Of a stretch of 14,411 nucleotides of DNA, positions 6,626-13,152 are shown one piece after another. The notes under the pieces are model-generated. The model saw only the letters and a program-made list of their open reading frames with translations, made no database searches and was not told the DNA's origin. Position 1 is the first letter of the stretch. Every line of letters begins with the position of its first letter. This DNA comes from Methanobacteriota archaeon (GTDB lineage Archaea > Halobacteriota > Methanosarcinia > Methanosarcinales > Methanoperedenaceae), in NCBI GenBank assembly GCA_018900975.1, contig JAHIFK010000143.1:1-14411 (forward strand), read 5' to 3'. A program made the position numbers and the translations under genes.

Positions 6626-7372
6626 ATGGAAAAGGTATCGATAGTAAAATGTGAAAACTATGAACATGATAATGTAAAAAATGCAATTAAAAAGAGTCTT
6701 GACCTTGTTGGCGGACTATCGAAATTCGTAAAACCAGGGAATACAGTGCTTCTAAAGGTGAACGCCATCATCGGTTTTCCTGCTGAGAGGGCGGCGACAA
6801 CGCATCCAGCAGTCGTACGCGCCATGGCAGAACTGGTGAAAGAAGCAGGAGGCGTCCCGCTTATCGGGGACAGCTCTGGCGCTTTTGGTTTTACAGGTCA
6901 GTCGCTTGAGATGTGTGGTATCGCAAAAGCCGCAAGAGATGCAGGAGCAAAGCTTGTGAACTTTGAATCAACCGGAACGTATTCCGTGAAAGTCAATGGT
7001 AAAATCCTCAGAACAATAAATGTCGCAAAACCTGTCATTGATTGTGATGTACTTATTTCCATGCCTAAGCTTAAGACCCACCAGCTTGCGCCTTCGGAAG
7101 AAAGCCTCAGCCATGCTGTTGTTGATGTTTATTCAACTCTAAAGCCTGCACTTGCAGTAATGGACGGCATAGTTGGAATGGAAGGCGAAGGTGCGACCAA
7201 CGGTACTCCAGCAGAATCCAACGTCATAATTTCAGGCGCCGACTGCGTTTCTGTAGATGCCGTGGCTTCGGAGGTCATTGGATTTTTCCACAAGGATATA
7301 ATGATCACTCGGTTTGCCCATGAACGCGGGCTCGGTGTTGGAATTCAGGAAATATCTTTTCGGTTTTGCTGA
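6626..7372 (+). CDS. DUF362-domain protein, main domain (frameshifted from its ferredoxin part)
   Basis: The DUF362 domain runs almost the whole length: KVSIVKCENYEHDNVKNAIK at the start, then AATTHPAVVRAMAELVKEAG, ISMPKLKTHQ and MDGIVGMEGEGATNGTPAES. Members of this family normally continue into a C-terminal ferredoxin module with two 4Fe-4S clusters and are thought to be redox proteins; no reaction is established. Here the frame ends in an unrelated-looking SFRFC just after GLGVGIQE, while the expected ferredoxin follows in the next frame (7314-7598). One extra T in the T-run at 7357-7360 would explain the break. I prefer the ATG at 6626 because GGTGA lies five bases before it; an in-frame ATG at 6614 has no such site. 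From 6626 the full coding stretch to 7598 would give about 323 residues, a normal family length. The gene follows marR. Confidence 0.85.
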   Translation: MEKVSIVKCENYEHDNVKNAIKKSLDLVGGLSKFVKPGNTVLLKVNAIIGFPAERAATTHPAVVRAMAELVKEAGGVPLIGDSSGAFGFTGQSLEMCGIAKAARDAGAKLVNFESTGTYSVKVNGKILRTINVAKPVIDCDVLISMPKLKTHQLAPSEESLSHAVVDVYSTLKPALAVMDGIVGMEGEGATNGTPAESNVIISGADCVSVDAVASEVIGFFHKDIMITRFAHERGLGVGIQEISFRFC

Positions 7373-7598
7373 AAAATTTTCAAGCGTTGCGATCTCTGAA
7401 GATGTATGCAAAAAATGCAAGATATGCCTTAATAGCTGTCCTTCATCTGCGATCACGCTTGAACCTGACGCTTTCATCGACCAGAAAAAATGCATCAAAT
7501 GCTACTGCTGCCATGAGCTATGCCCGAATGGAGCTGTGGAATTGAAGACATCATTCATGGGAAGAATAATATTGAAGAGGATGAACTATAAATCGTAA
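7314..7598 (+). CDS. Ferredoxin module of the frameshifted DUF362 protein
   Basis: From about residue 17 onward this frame encodes a two-cluster ferredoxin: C-KK-C-KI-C-LNS-CP followed by KKCIKCYCCHELCPNGAVEL, that is, CxxCxxCxxxCP twice, each binding one 4Fe-4S cluster. The CIKCYCCHELCP form is the one usual at the end of DUF362 proteins. The formal start ATG at 7314 lies inside the DUF362 frame, has no ribosome site, and its first ~16 residues are an out-of-frame reading of DUF362 sequence. It is therefore almost certainly not an independent gene. Either one base was inserted at 7357-7360 (a real mutation or a sequence error), or ribosomes shift frame there. The final residues GRIILKRMNYKS are basic. 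A structured G-rich element follows at 7612. Confidence 0.75.
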   Translation: MPMNAGSVLEFRKYLFGFAEKFSSVAISEDVCKKCKICLNSCPSSAITLEPDAFIDQKKCIKCYCCHELCPNGAVELKTSFMGRIILKRMNYKS

Positions 7599-7611
7599 TT
7601 ATAAATATAAG

Positions 7612-7678
7612 TATAGTGGGCGGGGGGATTATGGTGGTTGGTGGTATGGAAAAAAAAGATTTTTTCCTGCCCACTATA
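7612..7678 (+). other. G-rich stem-loop after the DUF362 gene
   Basis: TATAGTGGGC (7612-7621) and GCCCACTATA (7669-7678) are perfect 10-bp inverted arms. On the plus strand the stem can extend by further G-C and G-U pairs. The loop holds GGTGGTTGGTGG (7633-7644), four GG tracts able to form a two-layer G-quadruplex. A second stem GGAAAAAA/TTTTTTCC (7648-7655/7660-7667) shares bases with the stem extension. It may end the upstream transcript, be a small RNA, or be the remnant of an inverted-repeat element. Confidence 0.6.
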
Positions 7679-7743
7679 GTTCGTATATATGCGAATCATT
7701 GGATATATACTTTACGGTTGGTGTAAACGATTTTGTATAATCT

Positions 7744-7825
7744 CGTTACGTAATTATACAAAAACATTGCGTAACGGGGTTTGTATTAATATTTCCGTAA
7801 CGGCATCTTTATATTCCCGTAACGC
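7744..7825. repeat. CGTWACG array, block C (4 copies)
   Basis: Cores at 7744 (CGTTACG), 7770 (CGTAACG), 7796 (CGTAACG) and 7818 (CGTAACG); centres 26, 26 and 22 bp apart. The last two flank the TATA box at 7808-7815, and the last lies just upstream of the predicted transcription start of the small-protein/ubiD operon. Confidence 0.75.
7808..7815 (+). promoter_or_regulatory. TATA box of the small-protein/ubiD operon
   Basis: TTTATATT between two CGTAACG copies. The expected start, about 25 bases on, falls at or within two bases of the ATG at 7839. No ribosome site precedes that ATG, so the transcript is probably leaderless. Confidence 0.65.
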
Positions 7826-7838
7826 ATAAAGAACAATT

Positions 7839-8087
7839 ATGGCTGAGAGAAAATATACGCGATGGAAAAAATGCCTTATATGCAGCGATTTTGTGAAACT
7901 GATGTTCCCTGAGGATTCAAAGGACATGCTTATAGTTTACGAACCACAGGAAGGAATGAGCAACGAGAGCAGGAACTGGAAAAAAAAGCAGCTTGGATAC
8001 ATCCACAGAGCCTGCCTTACAAAAGCAAATTCAATGCTAAGGATTAAGTCCATTGAAGCTGACGAGGGTGTGGCAGAGGTCGTATAG
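7839..8087 (+). CDS. Small CxxC/HxxC protein coupled to UbiD
   Basis: An 82-residue protein I do not recognise. C12 and C15 (KCLICSD) with H56 and C59 (IHRAC) make a plausible zinc- or iron-binding site; the stretch between is polar and includes the very basic NWKKKQLG (46-53). No signal peptide or membrane segment. The stop codon TAG shares its G with the GTG start of ubiD, so the two are translationally coupled and probably made in fixed proportion. Some bacterial aryl decarboxylases of the UbiD family have a small cysteine-containing D subunit, but the sequence here does not match the one I know, so a subunit or regulatory role is only inference. It is probably leaderless, with two CGTAACG motifs around its promoter. 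Confidence 0.8.
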   Translation: MAERKYTRWKKCLICSDFVKLMFPEDSKDMLIVYEPQEGMSNESRNWKKKQLGYIHRACLTKANSMLRIKSIEADEGVAEVV

Positions 8088-9532
8088 TGGCTTACAAAGA
8101 TCTACGAGAATTCATAGAAGTCCTTGAAAAAAAAGGCTTGCTCAAACGGATAAAAACGGAAGTTAGCGCCGAACTTGAAATAACTGAAATACTGGATAGG
8201 GTTGTAAAAAATAATGGTCCTGCGCTACTGTTCGAGAACGTGAAGGGCAGCAGGATACCAGTATTTGCCAATGCATTTGGCACAATGGAGCGCATGTGCC
8301 TTGCGCTTGAAGTGAACAGCCTTGACGAGATAGGCGACCGCATCAAAAAACTCCTTGAGTTCGAGGCTCCAAAAAGCATCTGGGAAGGGATCAAAATGCT
8401 CCCCATGGTCGCTGAACTATCATCATTTCCCCCAAAGCATGTGAACAGCGGTACATGTAAGGAAGTGATCCTCAGGGAAGGTTTTTCGCTTGATGAATTC
8501 CCCATATTGAAATGCTGGCCAGGCGACGGCGGGCGTTTTATTACGCTTCCTCTTGTTTTCACAAAGAATCAAAATACAGGAAGGCAGAACGTCGGAATGT
8601 ACAGGATGCAGGTCTATGACGGGAAGACCACAGGCATGCACTGGCACATCCACAAACACGGCGCGAGGGATTATGCAGATGCAAAGAATGATGGAAAAAT
8701 AGAAGTCGCTGTCGCCATAGGCGCCGACCCCTCAATTGTATATTCTGCAACGGCGCCGCTTCCTGATAATATCGATGAGATGATGTTCGCAGGTTTCCTT
8801 CGCAAAAAGAACGTTGAGCTTATAAAATGCGAGACTTTAGACCTTTTTGTACCCGCTCACGCTGAGATCATACTTGAAGGATACGTTGATTCAAAAGAAC
8901 GGCGCACTGAAGGACCTTTTGGCGACCATACGGGATACTATTCACTTGCTGATGAGTTCCCTGTGTTCCACATAACATGCATCACACACCGGAAAAACCC
9001 GATTTACAATGCTACTGTTGTCGGTATCCCGCCAATGGAAGATGCATATCTGGGAAAAGCTACAGAGAGGATATTCCTGCCTCTCATGAAGGCGCAGCTT
9101 CCTGAGATCGTTGACATCAACCTTCCGGTCGAAGCGGTTTTTCACAACCTCTGTATAGTATCTATCAAAAAGAGGTATCCAGGGCATGCAAAGAAGATCA
9201 TGTTCGCTCTCTGGGGCATGGGCCAGATGATGTTCGCAAAGACCATCATAGTACTGGATAACGACGTGGACGTGCAGGACCTGAAGGAAGTGCTGTGGGC
9301 TACAACAACGCGGTTTGACCCTGCAAAGGACGTAACGATAATAGACCGCGCCCCGACTGATACGCTTGACCATGCTTCGCCGCTTTCAAACCTTGGTTCC
9401 AAGATGGGAATAGATGCCACGCGAAAAGGTCCTGATGAAGGCTTTGACCGGGAATGGCCTGAGGCTTTGAAAATGGAAGCTAAAGTAATAAAGCGGATAG
9501 ACGGTCTATGGGGTGAAATGGGGCTACAGTAG
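8087..9532 (+). CDS. ubiD: UbiD-family decarboxylase
   Basis: A 481-residue member of the prenylated-FMN-dependent decarboxylase family that acts on aromatic or unsaturated acids in quinone synthesis and related paths. The prFMN-binding and catalytic residues are seen in NVGMYRMQVYDGKTTGMHWH (168-187; N168 and R173 as in the family) and in EGPFGDHTGYY (275-285), where E275 and D280 take the places of the two catalytic acids; Asp at the second is common in UbiD proper. Length fits UbiD. GTG is the start, read because GAGGT lies six bases before it and the homologous sequence (MAYKDLREFIEVLEKKG) begins there. In a menaquinone-making archaeon this would decarboxylate a quinone precursor, but the substrate is not shown by sequence. 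The UbiX partner that makes prFMN is not in the window. It overlaps the preceding small gene by one base. Confidence 0.93.
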   Translation: MAYKDLREFIEVLEKKGLLKRIKTEVSAELEITEILDRVVKNNGPALLFENVKGSRIPVFANAFGTMERMCLALEVNSLDEIGDRIKKLLEFEAPKSIWEGIKMLPMVAELSSFPPKHVNSGTCKEVILREGFSLDEFPILKCWPGDGGRFITLPLVFTKNQNTGRQNVGMYRMQVYDGKTTGMHWHIHKHGARDYADAKNDGKIEVAVAIGADPSIVYSATAPLPDNIDEMMFAGFLRKKNVELIKCETLDLFVPAHAEIILEGYVDSKERRTEGPFGDHTGYYSLADEFPVFHITCITHRKNPIYNATVVGIPPMEDAYLGKATERIFLPLMKAQLPEIVDINLPVEAVFHNLCIVSIKKRYPGHAKKIMFALWGMGQMMFAKTIIVLDNDVDVQDLKEVLWATTTRFDPAKDVTIIDRAPTDTLDHASPLSNLGSKMGIDATRKGPDEGFDREWPEALKMEAKVIKRIDGLWGEMGLQ

Positions 9533-9536
9533 AGGA

Positions 9537-9746
9537 TTATACGCTAAAAAGCTGATTCAGGTGCGGACGGGGTGGTCGTATCTTTTTCCACAAAGCAGCG
9601 AGCCTGTCTTCAAGTAATTTTGAGTATAAGTATGGGATTAAAAGCAGAATGAATATTGCAAGGAAAATCTGCAGAATTGGGTGAATTGGGTATTGGGGAT
9701 ACCACTCAGGATAGAGCCTTCTCAATAGCTCATAGTTTACTGACAT
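9537..9746 (-). CDS. Small single-helix membrane protein
   Basis: A 69-residue protein with no recognised family. One hydrophobic helix, about residues 23-41 (PILQIFLAIFILLLIPYLY), follows a short aromatic, proline-containing N-terminus (YPEWYPQYPIHP). The tail is basic and ends with a proline stretch (KKIRPPRPHL), so the C-terminus probably faces the cytoplasm. It converges with ubiD, only four bases between the stops. A minus-strand TATA box at 9771-9777 puts the transcription start within a few bases of the ATG at 9746, making a leaderless mRNA; this and the sensible membrane topology are the reasons to accept it as a gene rather than chance. Confidence 0.6.
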   Translation of the reverse strand: MSVNYELLRRLYPEWYPQYPIHPILQIFLAIFILLLIPYLYSKLLEDRLAALWKKIRPPRPHLNQLFSV

Positions 9747-9770
9747 AAAGAAATATTTGTTTTCCCATAA

Positions 9771-9777
9771 TATATAA
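9771..9777 (-). promoter_or_regulatory. TATA box of the small membrane protein gene
   Basis: TTATATA on the minus strand, about 25-28 bases before the ATG at 9746, the spacing of a leaderless archaeal promoter. Confidence 0.5.
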
Positions 9778-9812
9778 TTATCTGTAAACCGTATGCATTG
9801 AACATTAGATAT

Positions 9813-9820
9813 CTATAAAT
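9813..9820 (+). promoter_or_regulatory. TATA box of the TPM-LemA operon
   Basis: CTATAAAT, 24-31 bases before the ATG at 9844. No ribosome site precedes that ATG, so the first gene is probably translated from a leaderless transcript. Confidence 0.55.
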
Positions 9821-9843
9821 CTGATAGGGTATTTAATGAAATC

Positions 9844-10626
9844 ATGAAGTGGACATGGTTAATTATCCTGATGTTGTTATTCCCTGTTGCGTCTGCCGTA
9901 AGTTATCCGACACTTGCGGGTTACGTGACTGATAACGCCAACATGATCGATCAATCTTATGAAGCAAAGATAACACAGCTTGCACAGGAGATAGAAAAGG
10001 AATCTACTGTAGAGATAGCGGTCGTGACCATAAATTCGCTTGAAGGCGAATCAATGGAAATGTATGCTGTAAAGCTTTTCGAGAAGGCAGGCATCGGGAA
10101 AAAGGATATTGGCAACGGTCTTCTCATCATTATCGCAAAAGACTCACACGATTACAGGTTCGAAGTGGGTTACGGGCTTGAGGGCACTGTTACCGACAGC
10201 ATGAAAGTAAATATTGGTGAACGGATAATAGTTCCTAATTTCAGGAATGGGGAATATGGTAAAGGCATTTACGAGTCAATGCTTGTGGTACAGGAACTCC
10301 TGAAAGGCAATCAGGAAGTTATATCACAATACGGCATGAAACAAGGCGGCGGTTCTGAAGACTTTGCCGTCCTTTTCATTATTTTATTCTTTTTGATAGT
10401 GGGATTTATTTTTTTCATTGCCATCATGAATTCTACCCACACAACATCGGGGAATAGGAGGTACGGTTCCAGGAGTCCCCGTATAGGCTGGGGAATGGGT
10501 GGGGGAAGATATGGCGGTGGAGGATTTGGAGGGAGTTTCGGCGGAGGTGGCGGTGGGTTCGGGGGGGGCTTTGGAGGTTTCGGCGGCGGCATGTCGGGCG
10601 GTGGAGGATTTGGGGGTAAATGGTGA
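9844..10626 (+). CDS. TPM-domain membrane protein with glycine-rich tail (YgcG family)
   Basis: A 260-residue envelope protein. A signal peptide covers about 1-18 (hydrophobic LIILMLLFPVASA, cleavage near A18). The TPM domain follows (about 20-160): YVTDNANMIDQ, EKESTVEIAVVTINSLEG, DIGNGLLIIIAKDSHDYRFEVGYGLEG, the last being the family hallmark. A membrane helix spans about 174-195, and the tail from 217 is almost all Gly with Phe and Ser, ending SGGGGFGGKW like bacterial YgcG proteins. The domain therefore sits outside the cell, anchored by the helix. Its function is unsettled; TPM domains have been linked to photosystem repair in plants and commonly occur with LemA. It begins an operon with the next two genes (27-bp gap, then a 4-base overlap). 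The glycine tail is built of GGN codons and is locally G-rich. Confidence 0.92.
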   Translation: MKWTWLIILMLLFPVASAVSYPTLAGYVTDNANMIDQSYEAKITQLAQEIEKESTVEIAVVTINSLEGESMEMYAVKLFEKAGIGKKDIGNGLLIIIAKDSHDYRFEVGYGLEGTVTDSMKVNIGERIIVPNFRNGEYGKGIYESMLVVQELLKGNQEVISQYGMKQGGGSEDFAVLFIILFFLIVGFIFFIAIMNSTHTTSGNRRYGSRSPRIGWGMGGGRYGGGGFGGSFGGGGGGFGGGFGGFGGGMSGGGGFGGKW

Positions 10627-10653
10627 TAGTTAAAGGGAGTATGAGGTGATATT

Positions 10654-11298
10654 ATGGCTAAAGATATAGAAACGAAGATTAGGGAAATACTTGGAGAAAA
10701 TCTGGTAACGCTTGCTGAATATTATACAGGGGATGAGAAAAAACTCATTGCGGTCTGTAAAACACTTGATGTTGATGTTCTGCGAAAGATCAGGCAGGGT
10801 AAGGAATACCCATTGTTATTTACAAGGGAAGAGATCATCAATGGCGCGGATGTATTCCCGGTGGAGTTCCTGAATATCAGGCATGACCATAAGATCCTCT
10901 ATGGCGAAGATATCATGAAAGATATAAACATCTCAAAAAAGAATCTGCGCCTCCAGCTTGAGTTCGAGTTCCGCTCAAAGCTCATACATCTTCGTTCGGA
11001 GTATCTCTTATCAGGGGACAGGGATCTTGAATCCCTCATACTTTCAGCAGTTCCTGCGCTTTCGCCAATAATGGGCGGCCTGGTTTACCTGAAAGACCTG
11101 CAGTATGGCGATACACGGGAAATGTTCGATATCGTTTCTAAGGGATATGGGATTGACGTGAGCGTCCTGAAAGAGATATATGATATCAGGCAGGGAAATG
11201 CAAAATTCAAGAAGGATAAGGAACAGTATATCAAGGAACTCATCAATGTATTATCCGGCATTGGTAATATAATCGATGAAATAAAGGTGAGCGAATGA
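10654..11298 (+). CDS. Uncharacterised protein of the TPM-LemA operon
   Basis: A 214-residue soluble protein without signal peptide or membrane helix. The central YPLLFTREEIINGADVFPVEF and HKILYGEDIM, followed by LRLQLEFEFRSKLIHLRSEYL, match a type of protein I know as a frequent neighbour of LemA/TPM genes in bacteria and sometimes described as nucleotidyltransferase-like. The nucleotidyltransferase signature GSxxxxD/E-D is not visible, so catalysis is doubtful. The C-terminal half is helical and charged. AGGTGAT lies five bases before the ATG, and the stop overlaps the lemA start as ATGA, so translation is coupled. The gene order suggests a cytoplasmic partner of the two membrane proteins; no activity can be assigned. 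Confidence 0.82.
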   Translation: MAKDIETKIREILGENLVTLAEYYTGDEKKLIAVCKTLDVDVLRKIRQGKEYPLLFTREEIINGADVFPVEFLNIRHDHKILYGEDIMKDINISKKNLRLQLEFEFRSKLIHLRSEYLLSGDRDLESLILSAVPALSPIMGGLVYLKDLQYGDTREMFDIVSKGYGIDVSVLKEIYDIRQGNAKFKKDKEQYIKELINVLSGIGNIIDEIKVSE

Positions 11299-12287
11299 GT
11301 TTGAATAAAGTCGTAGCAGCGATAGTAGTCCTTGTATTGTTAGTTGGCGGCATCTTCTTTTTTACATATAATGGTCTTGTATCAGCGGAAGAAAGCGTTG
11401 ACGCCCAGTGGTACCAGGTAGAGAACCAGTATCAGCGCCGTGCAGACCTTATACCCAATCTTATTGAGACAGTTAAAGGTTACGCTGCGCATGAAGAGAA
11501 AGTCTTCACTGAAGTCGCAAAATACCGCAGCCAGTGGAGCGCGGCTGCTAATCAGGAAGAGAAAATGGCAGCTGCGGAAGGCATGGATTCTGCTATTTCA
11601 AGATTGCTCGTTGTTGTTGAGAGCTACCCTCAATTAAAGGCAAATGAGAACTTCCTCGCCCTGCAGGCACAGCTTGAGGGTACTGAGAACCGAATTGCTG
11701 TGGAGCGGATGCGCTATAACGAAAAGGTGAGAGATTACAATACGCAGTTAAAGAGAATTCCCTCATCAATGATTGCGGGAATGATAGGTTCAGAACCCAA
11801 AGCATACTTCAAAGCTGATAAAGGAGCGCAAGATGTTCCAAAAGTGAATTTTAACCAGCCGGGCGCGACTACTTCACCGTCTGCTTCGCCATCTGCAACG
11901 ACTTCGCCCACGATCACAAATGCAAGCGTTGAACTCTATGGTGATAAAACGGACGTGGAAGTTGGCGAGAATATCGTACTGAAATTATCTGCTGTCAATC
12001 TAATTACAAAACCTGAGATGACAGTGCAGGTAATATTGAAACCCCCTTCAGGCATGTCTGTCACCTCATCGGAATTCGTTGTCGCAGGGGCAGGGCAGTA
12101 CACATCGACATACAAACTCCAACCAGGAAGTGCAAGGAATATAGAAATAATGTTGAAGACGACACAGACAGGTAATTTCATTGTAGAGGGCAGGGTAATA
12201 TATTATTTCGGGACTGACCTGTCAACACAGGAAGATCATACCCTGAAACTGCCTGTTAAGGTGAGGAATAAGAAACCGATCACATGA
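11295..12287 (+). CDS. lemA: LemA protein with extra C-terminal beta-sandwich-like domain
   Basis: A 330-residue membrane protein. The LemA part is residues 1 to about 186: membrane helix 7-24, then the helical domain with EESVDAQWYQVENQYQRRAD (32-51), LIPNLIETVKGYAAHEE (52-68), and NRIAVERMRYNEKVRDYN (132-149), all typical, ending with EPKAYFKAD. Ordinary LemA proteins stop near here at about 185-200 residues. This one continues through a Ser/Thr/Pro linker (TTSPSASPSATTSPT, 192-206) into about 120 residues rich in beta-strand pattern (209-330), resembling an Ig-like or CARDB-type extracellular domain, with no cysteines. LemA has no settled function. The ATG overlaps the previous stop and is preceded by AGGTGAG. 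Last gene of the TPM operon; the 157-bp gap after it shows no clear terminator. Confidence 0.9.
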   Translation: MSLNKVVAAIVVLVLLVGGIFFFTYNGLVSAEESVDAQWYQVENQYQRRADLIPNLIETVKGYAAHEEKVFTEVAKYRSQWSAAANQEEKMAAAEGMDSAISRLLVVVESYPQLKANENFLALQAQLEGTENRIAVERMRYNEKVRDYNTQLKRIPSSMIAGMIGSEPKAYFKADKGAQDVPKVNFNQPGATTSPSASPSATTSPTITNASVELYGDKTDVEVGENIVLKLSAVNLITKPEMTVQVILKPPSGMSVTSSEFVVAGAGQYTSTYKLQPGSARNIEIMLKTTQTGNFIVEGRVIYYFGTDLSTQEDHTLKLPVKVRNKKPIT

Positions 12288-12443
12288 AAACATTATTATG
12301 GTCAATCCTGTAAAACTTTGTTAAATTTGTAATATTACTTCAGTGTTTATAATAATGTGAATATAACCTACGGTAATATCATAACTCTTTTGAACAATCA
12401 ATAGAACCTCAAACAGGTAGTTAAGTATAATTGGGTGGCATAT

Positions 12444-12878
12444 ATGGAATTAGAAACCAAAATTCTGGAAGTTATTCGAGGAACAAAATTAGCCGCACTT
12501 GCAACCGTGAAGGAAGAATCAGGTAAAGTTTTACCCGCTGTGCGTTATATAGTAGCAATGGGATTCGAGGATTTAAGCCTTATGGCCGCAACACGAAAAA
12601 GCTCAGGAAAGGTACAGGACATAAAGAAGAATCCAAATATCTCCTTGACAATTTGGAACGGCAAAGATTTAATTCCGGAAGATTTAACAAAACCGTATGT
12701 GGTTATCAAAGGAAAAGCTGAATTAATAGATGACCAGGAAACAAAAAACAGATTCTGGAATCCATACCTTGAAAATCACTTCTATGGAATAAACGATCCT
12801 GAATATGGCTTACTGAAATTTGTGCCTAACTCCATTGAATATTACCATGGAAACACGGTTAACGTTTGGGCAAAATAA
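12444..12878 (+). CDS. Pyridoxamine 5'-phosphate oxidase-like flavoprotein
   Basis: A 144-residue split-barrel protein of the PNPOx-like/general-stress-26 type that binds FMN or a related flavin. Recognisable parts are the opening helix and first strand (ILEVIRGTKLAALATV), LPAVRYIVAMGFEDLSLMAATRKSSGKVQDIKKNPNISLT read in pieces around residues 28-71, and the strand YVVIKGKAELIDD. The S-GKV-DI--NP-ISL pattern is the family's usual flavin-side motif. I place the start at the ATG at 12444, six bases after GGGTGG; an in-frame GTG at 12435 would put the ribosome site inside the gene. The substrate is unknown; relatives reduce or sense small molecules, some using F420 in archaea. It stands alone between the lemA operon and a hairpin terminator candidate. 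Confidence 0.85.
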   Translation: MELETKILEVIRGTKLAALATVKEESGKVLPAVRYIVAMGFEDLSLMAATRKSSGKVQDIKKNPNISLTIWNGKDLIPEDLTKPYVVIKGKAELIDDQETKNRFWNPYLENHFYGINDPEYGLLKFVPNSIEYYHGNTVNVWAK

Positions 12879-12903
12879 TTACGCAGACGACTGATAAGAT
12901 TCG

Positions 12904-12955
12904 AAAATTCCAGATGTTGTACAACCAAGCAGTCTATAATATCGGAATTTTTTTT
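12904..12955 (+). terminator. Possible terminator after the flavoprotein gene
   Basis: AAAATTCC (12904-12911) and GGAATTTT (12944-12951) are inverted 8-bp arms whose loop contains the perfect palindrome GTTGTACAAC (12916-12925). Eight T (12948-12955) overlap and follow the right arm. The large loop makes this weaker than the other terminators. Confidence 0.4.
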
Positions 12956-13059
12956 GCATCTTGCATTGTGGGAGCACCTGACATTAGCATTTCAAGGACT
13001 TATTAGGCTTTCCATCGCCTTTTGAGAGCATGAGAAATCTATCGTCTGGTCAATGACCC

Positions 13060-13082
13060 CGGACGGCGCTACGCTTTGTCCG
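13060..13082. other. GC-rich hairpin in an unexplained intergenic stretch
   Basis: CGGAC (13060-13064) pairs with GTCCG (13078-13082), with an inner GCG/CGC stem around CTA. The surrounding 12960-13110 is richer in GC than its neighbours and fits no gene; a 36-codon open stretch on the minus strand shows no recognisable protein. It may be a small RNA or the remnant of a mobile element. Confidence 0.35.
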
Positions 13083-13152
13083 TGGCATCTTAGTGGATGC
13101 TTATAACTAAAAAGTCTGGATGAAATATTTTTTTAATAATTGTTAGAATGGG

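Noticed and set aside
7612..7678. Inverted repeat as ends of an intact insertion sequence
   Set aside because: Only about 47 bases lie between the arms, with no transposase and no clear target-site duplication.
4743..7825. Regularly spaced short repeats as a CRISPR array
   Set aside because: The conserved unit is only 7-11 bp, occurs in both forms of its core, and the spacers are AT-rich and short; no cas genes are present.
8092..8562. Minus-strand open frame of 156 codons inside ubiD
   Set aside because: Ser/Arg-rich antisense shadow of a clearly real gene, without a promoter.
3889..9337. CGTWACG also at 3889-3895 (thrS) and 9331-9337 (ubiD)
   Set aside because: Both lie in coding sequence at well-conserved residues, and about two chance copies are expected in a window of this length.
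10311..10592. Proline-rich minus-strand frame
   Set aside because: It is the complement of the glycine-rich tail of the TPM protein, which makes runs of Pro codons automatically.
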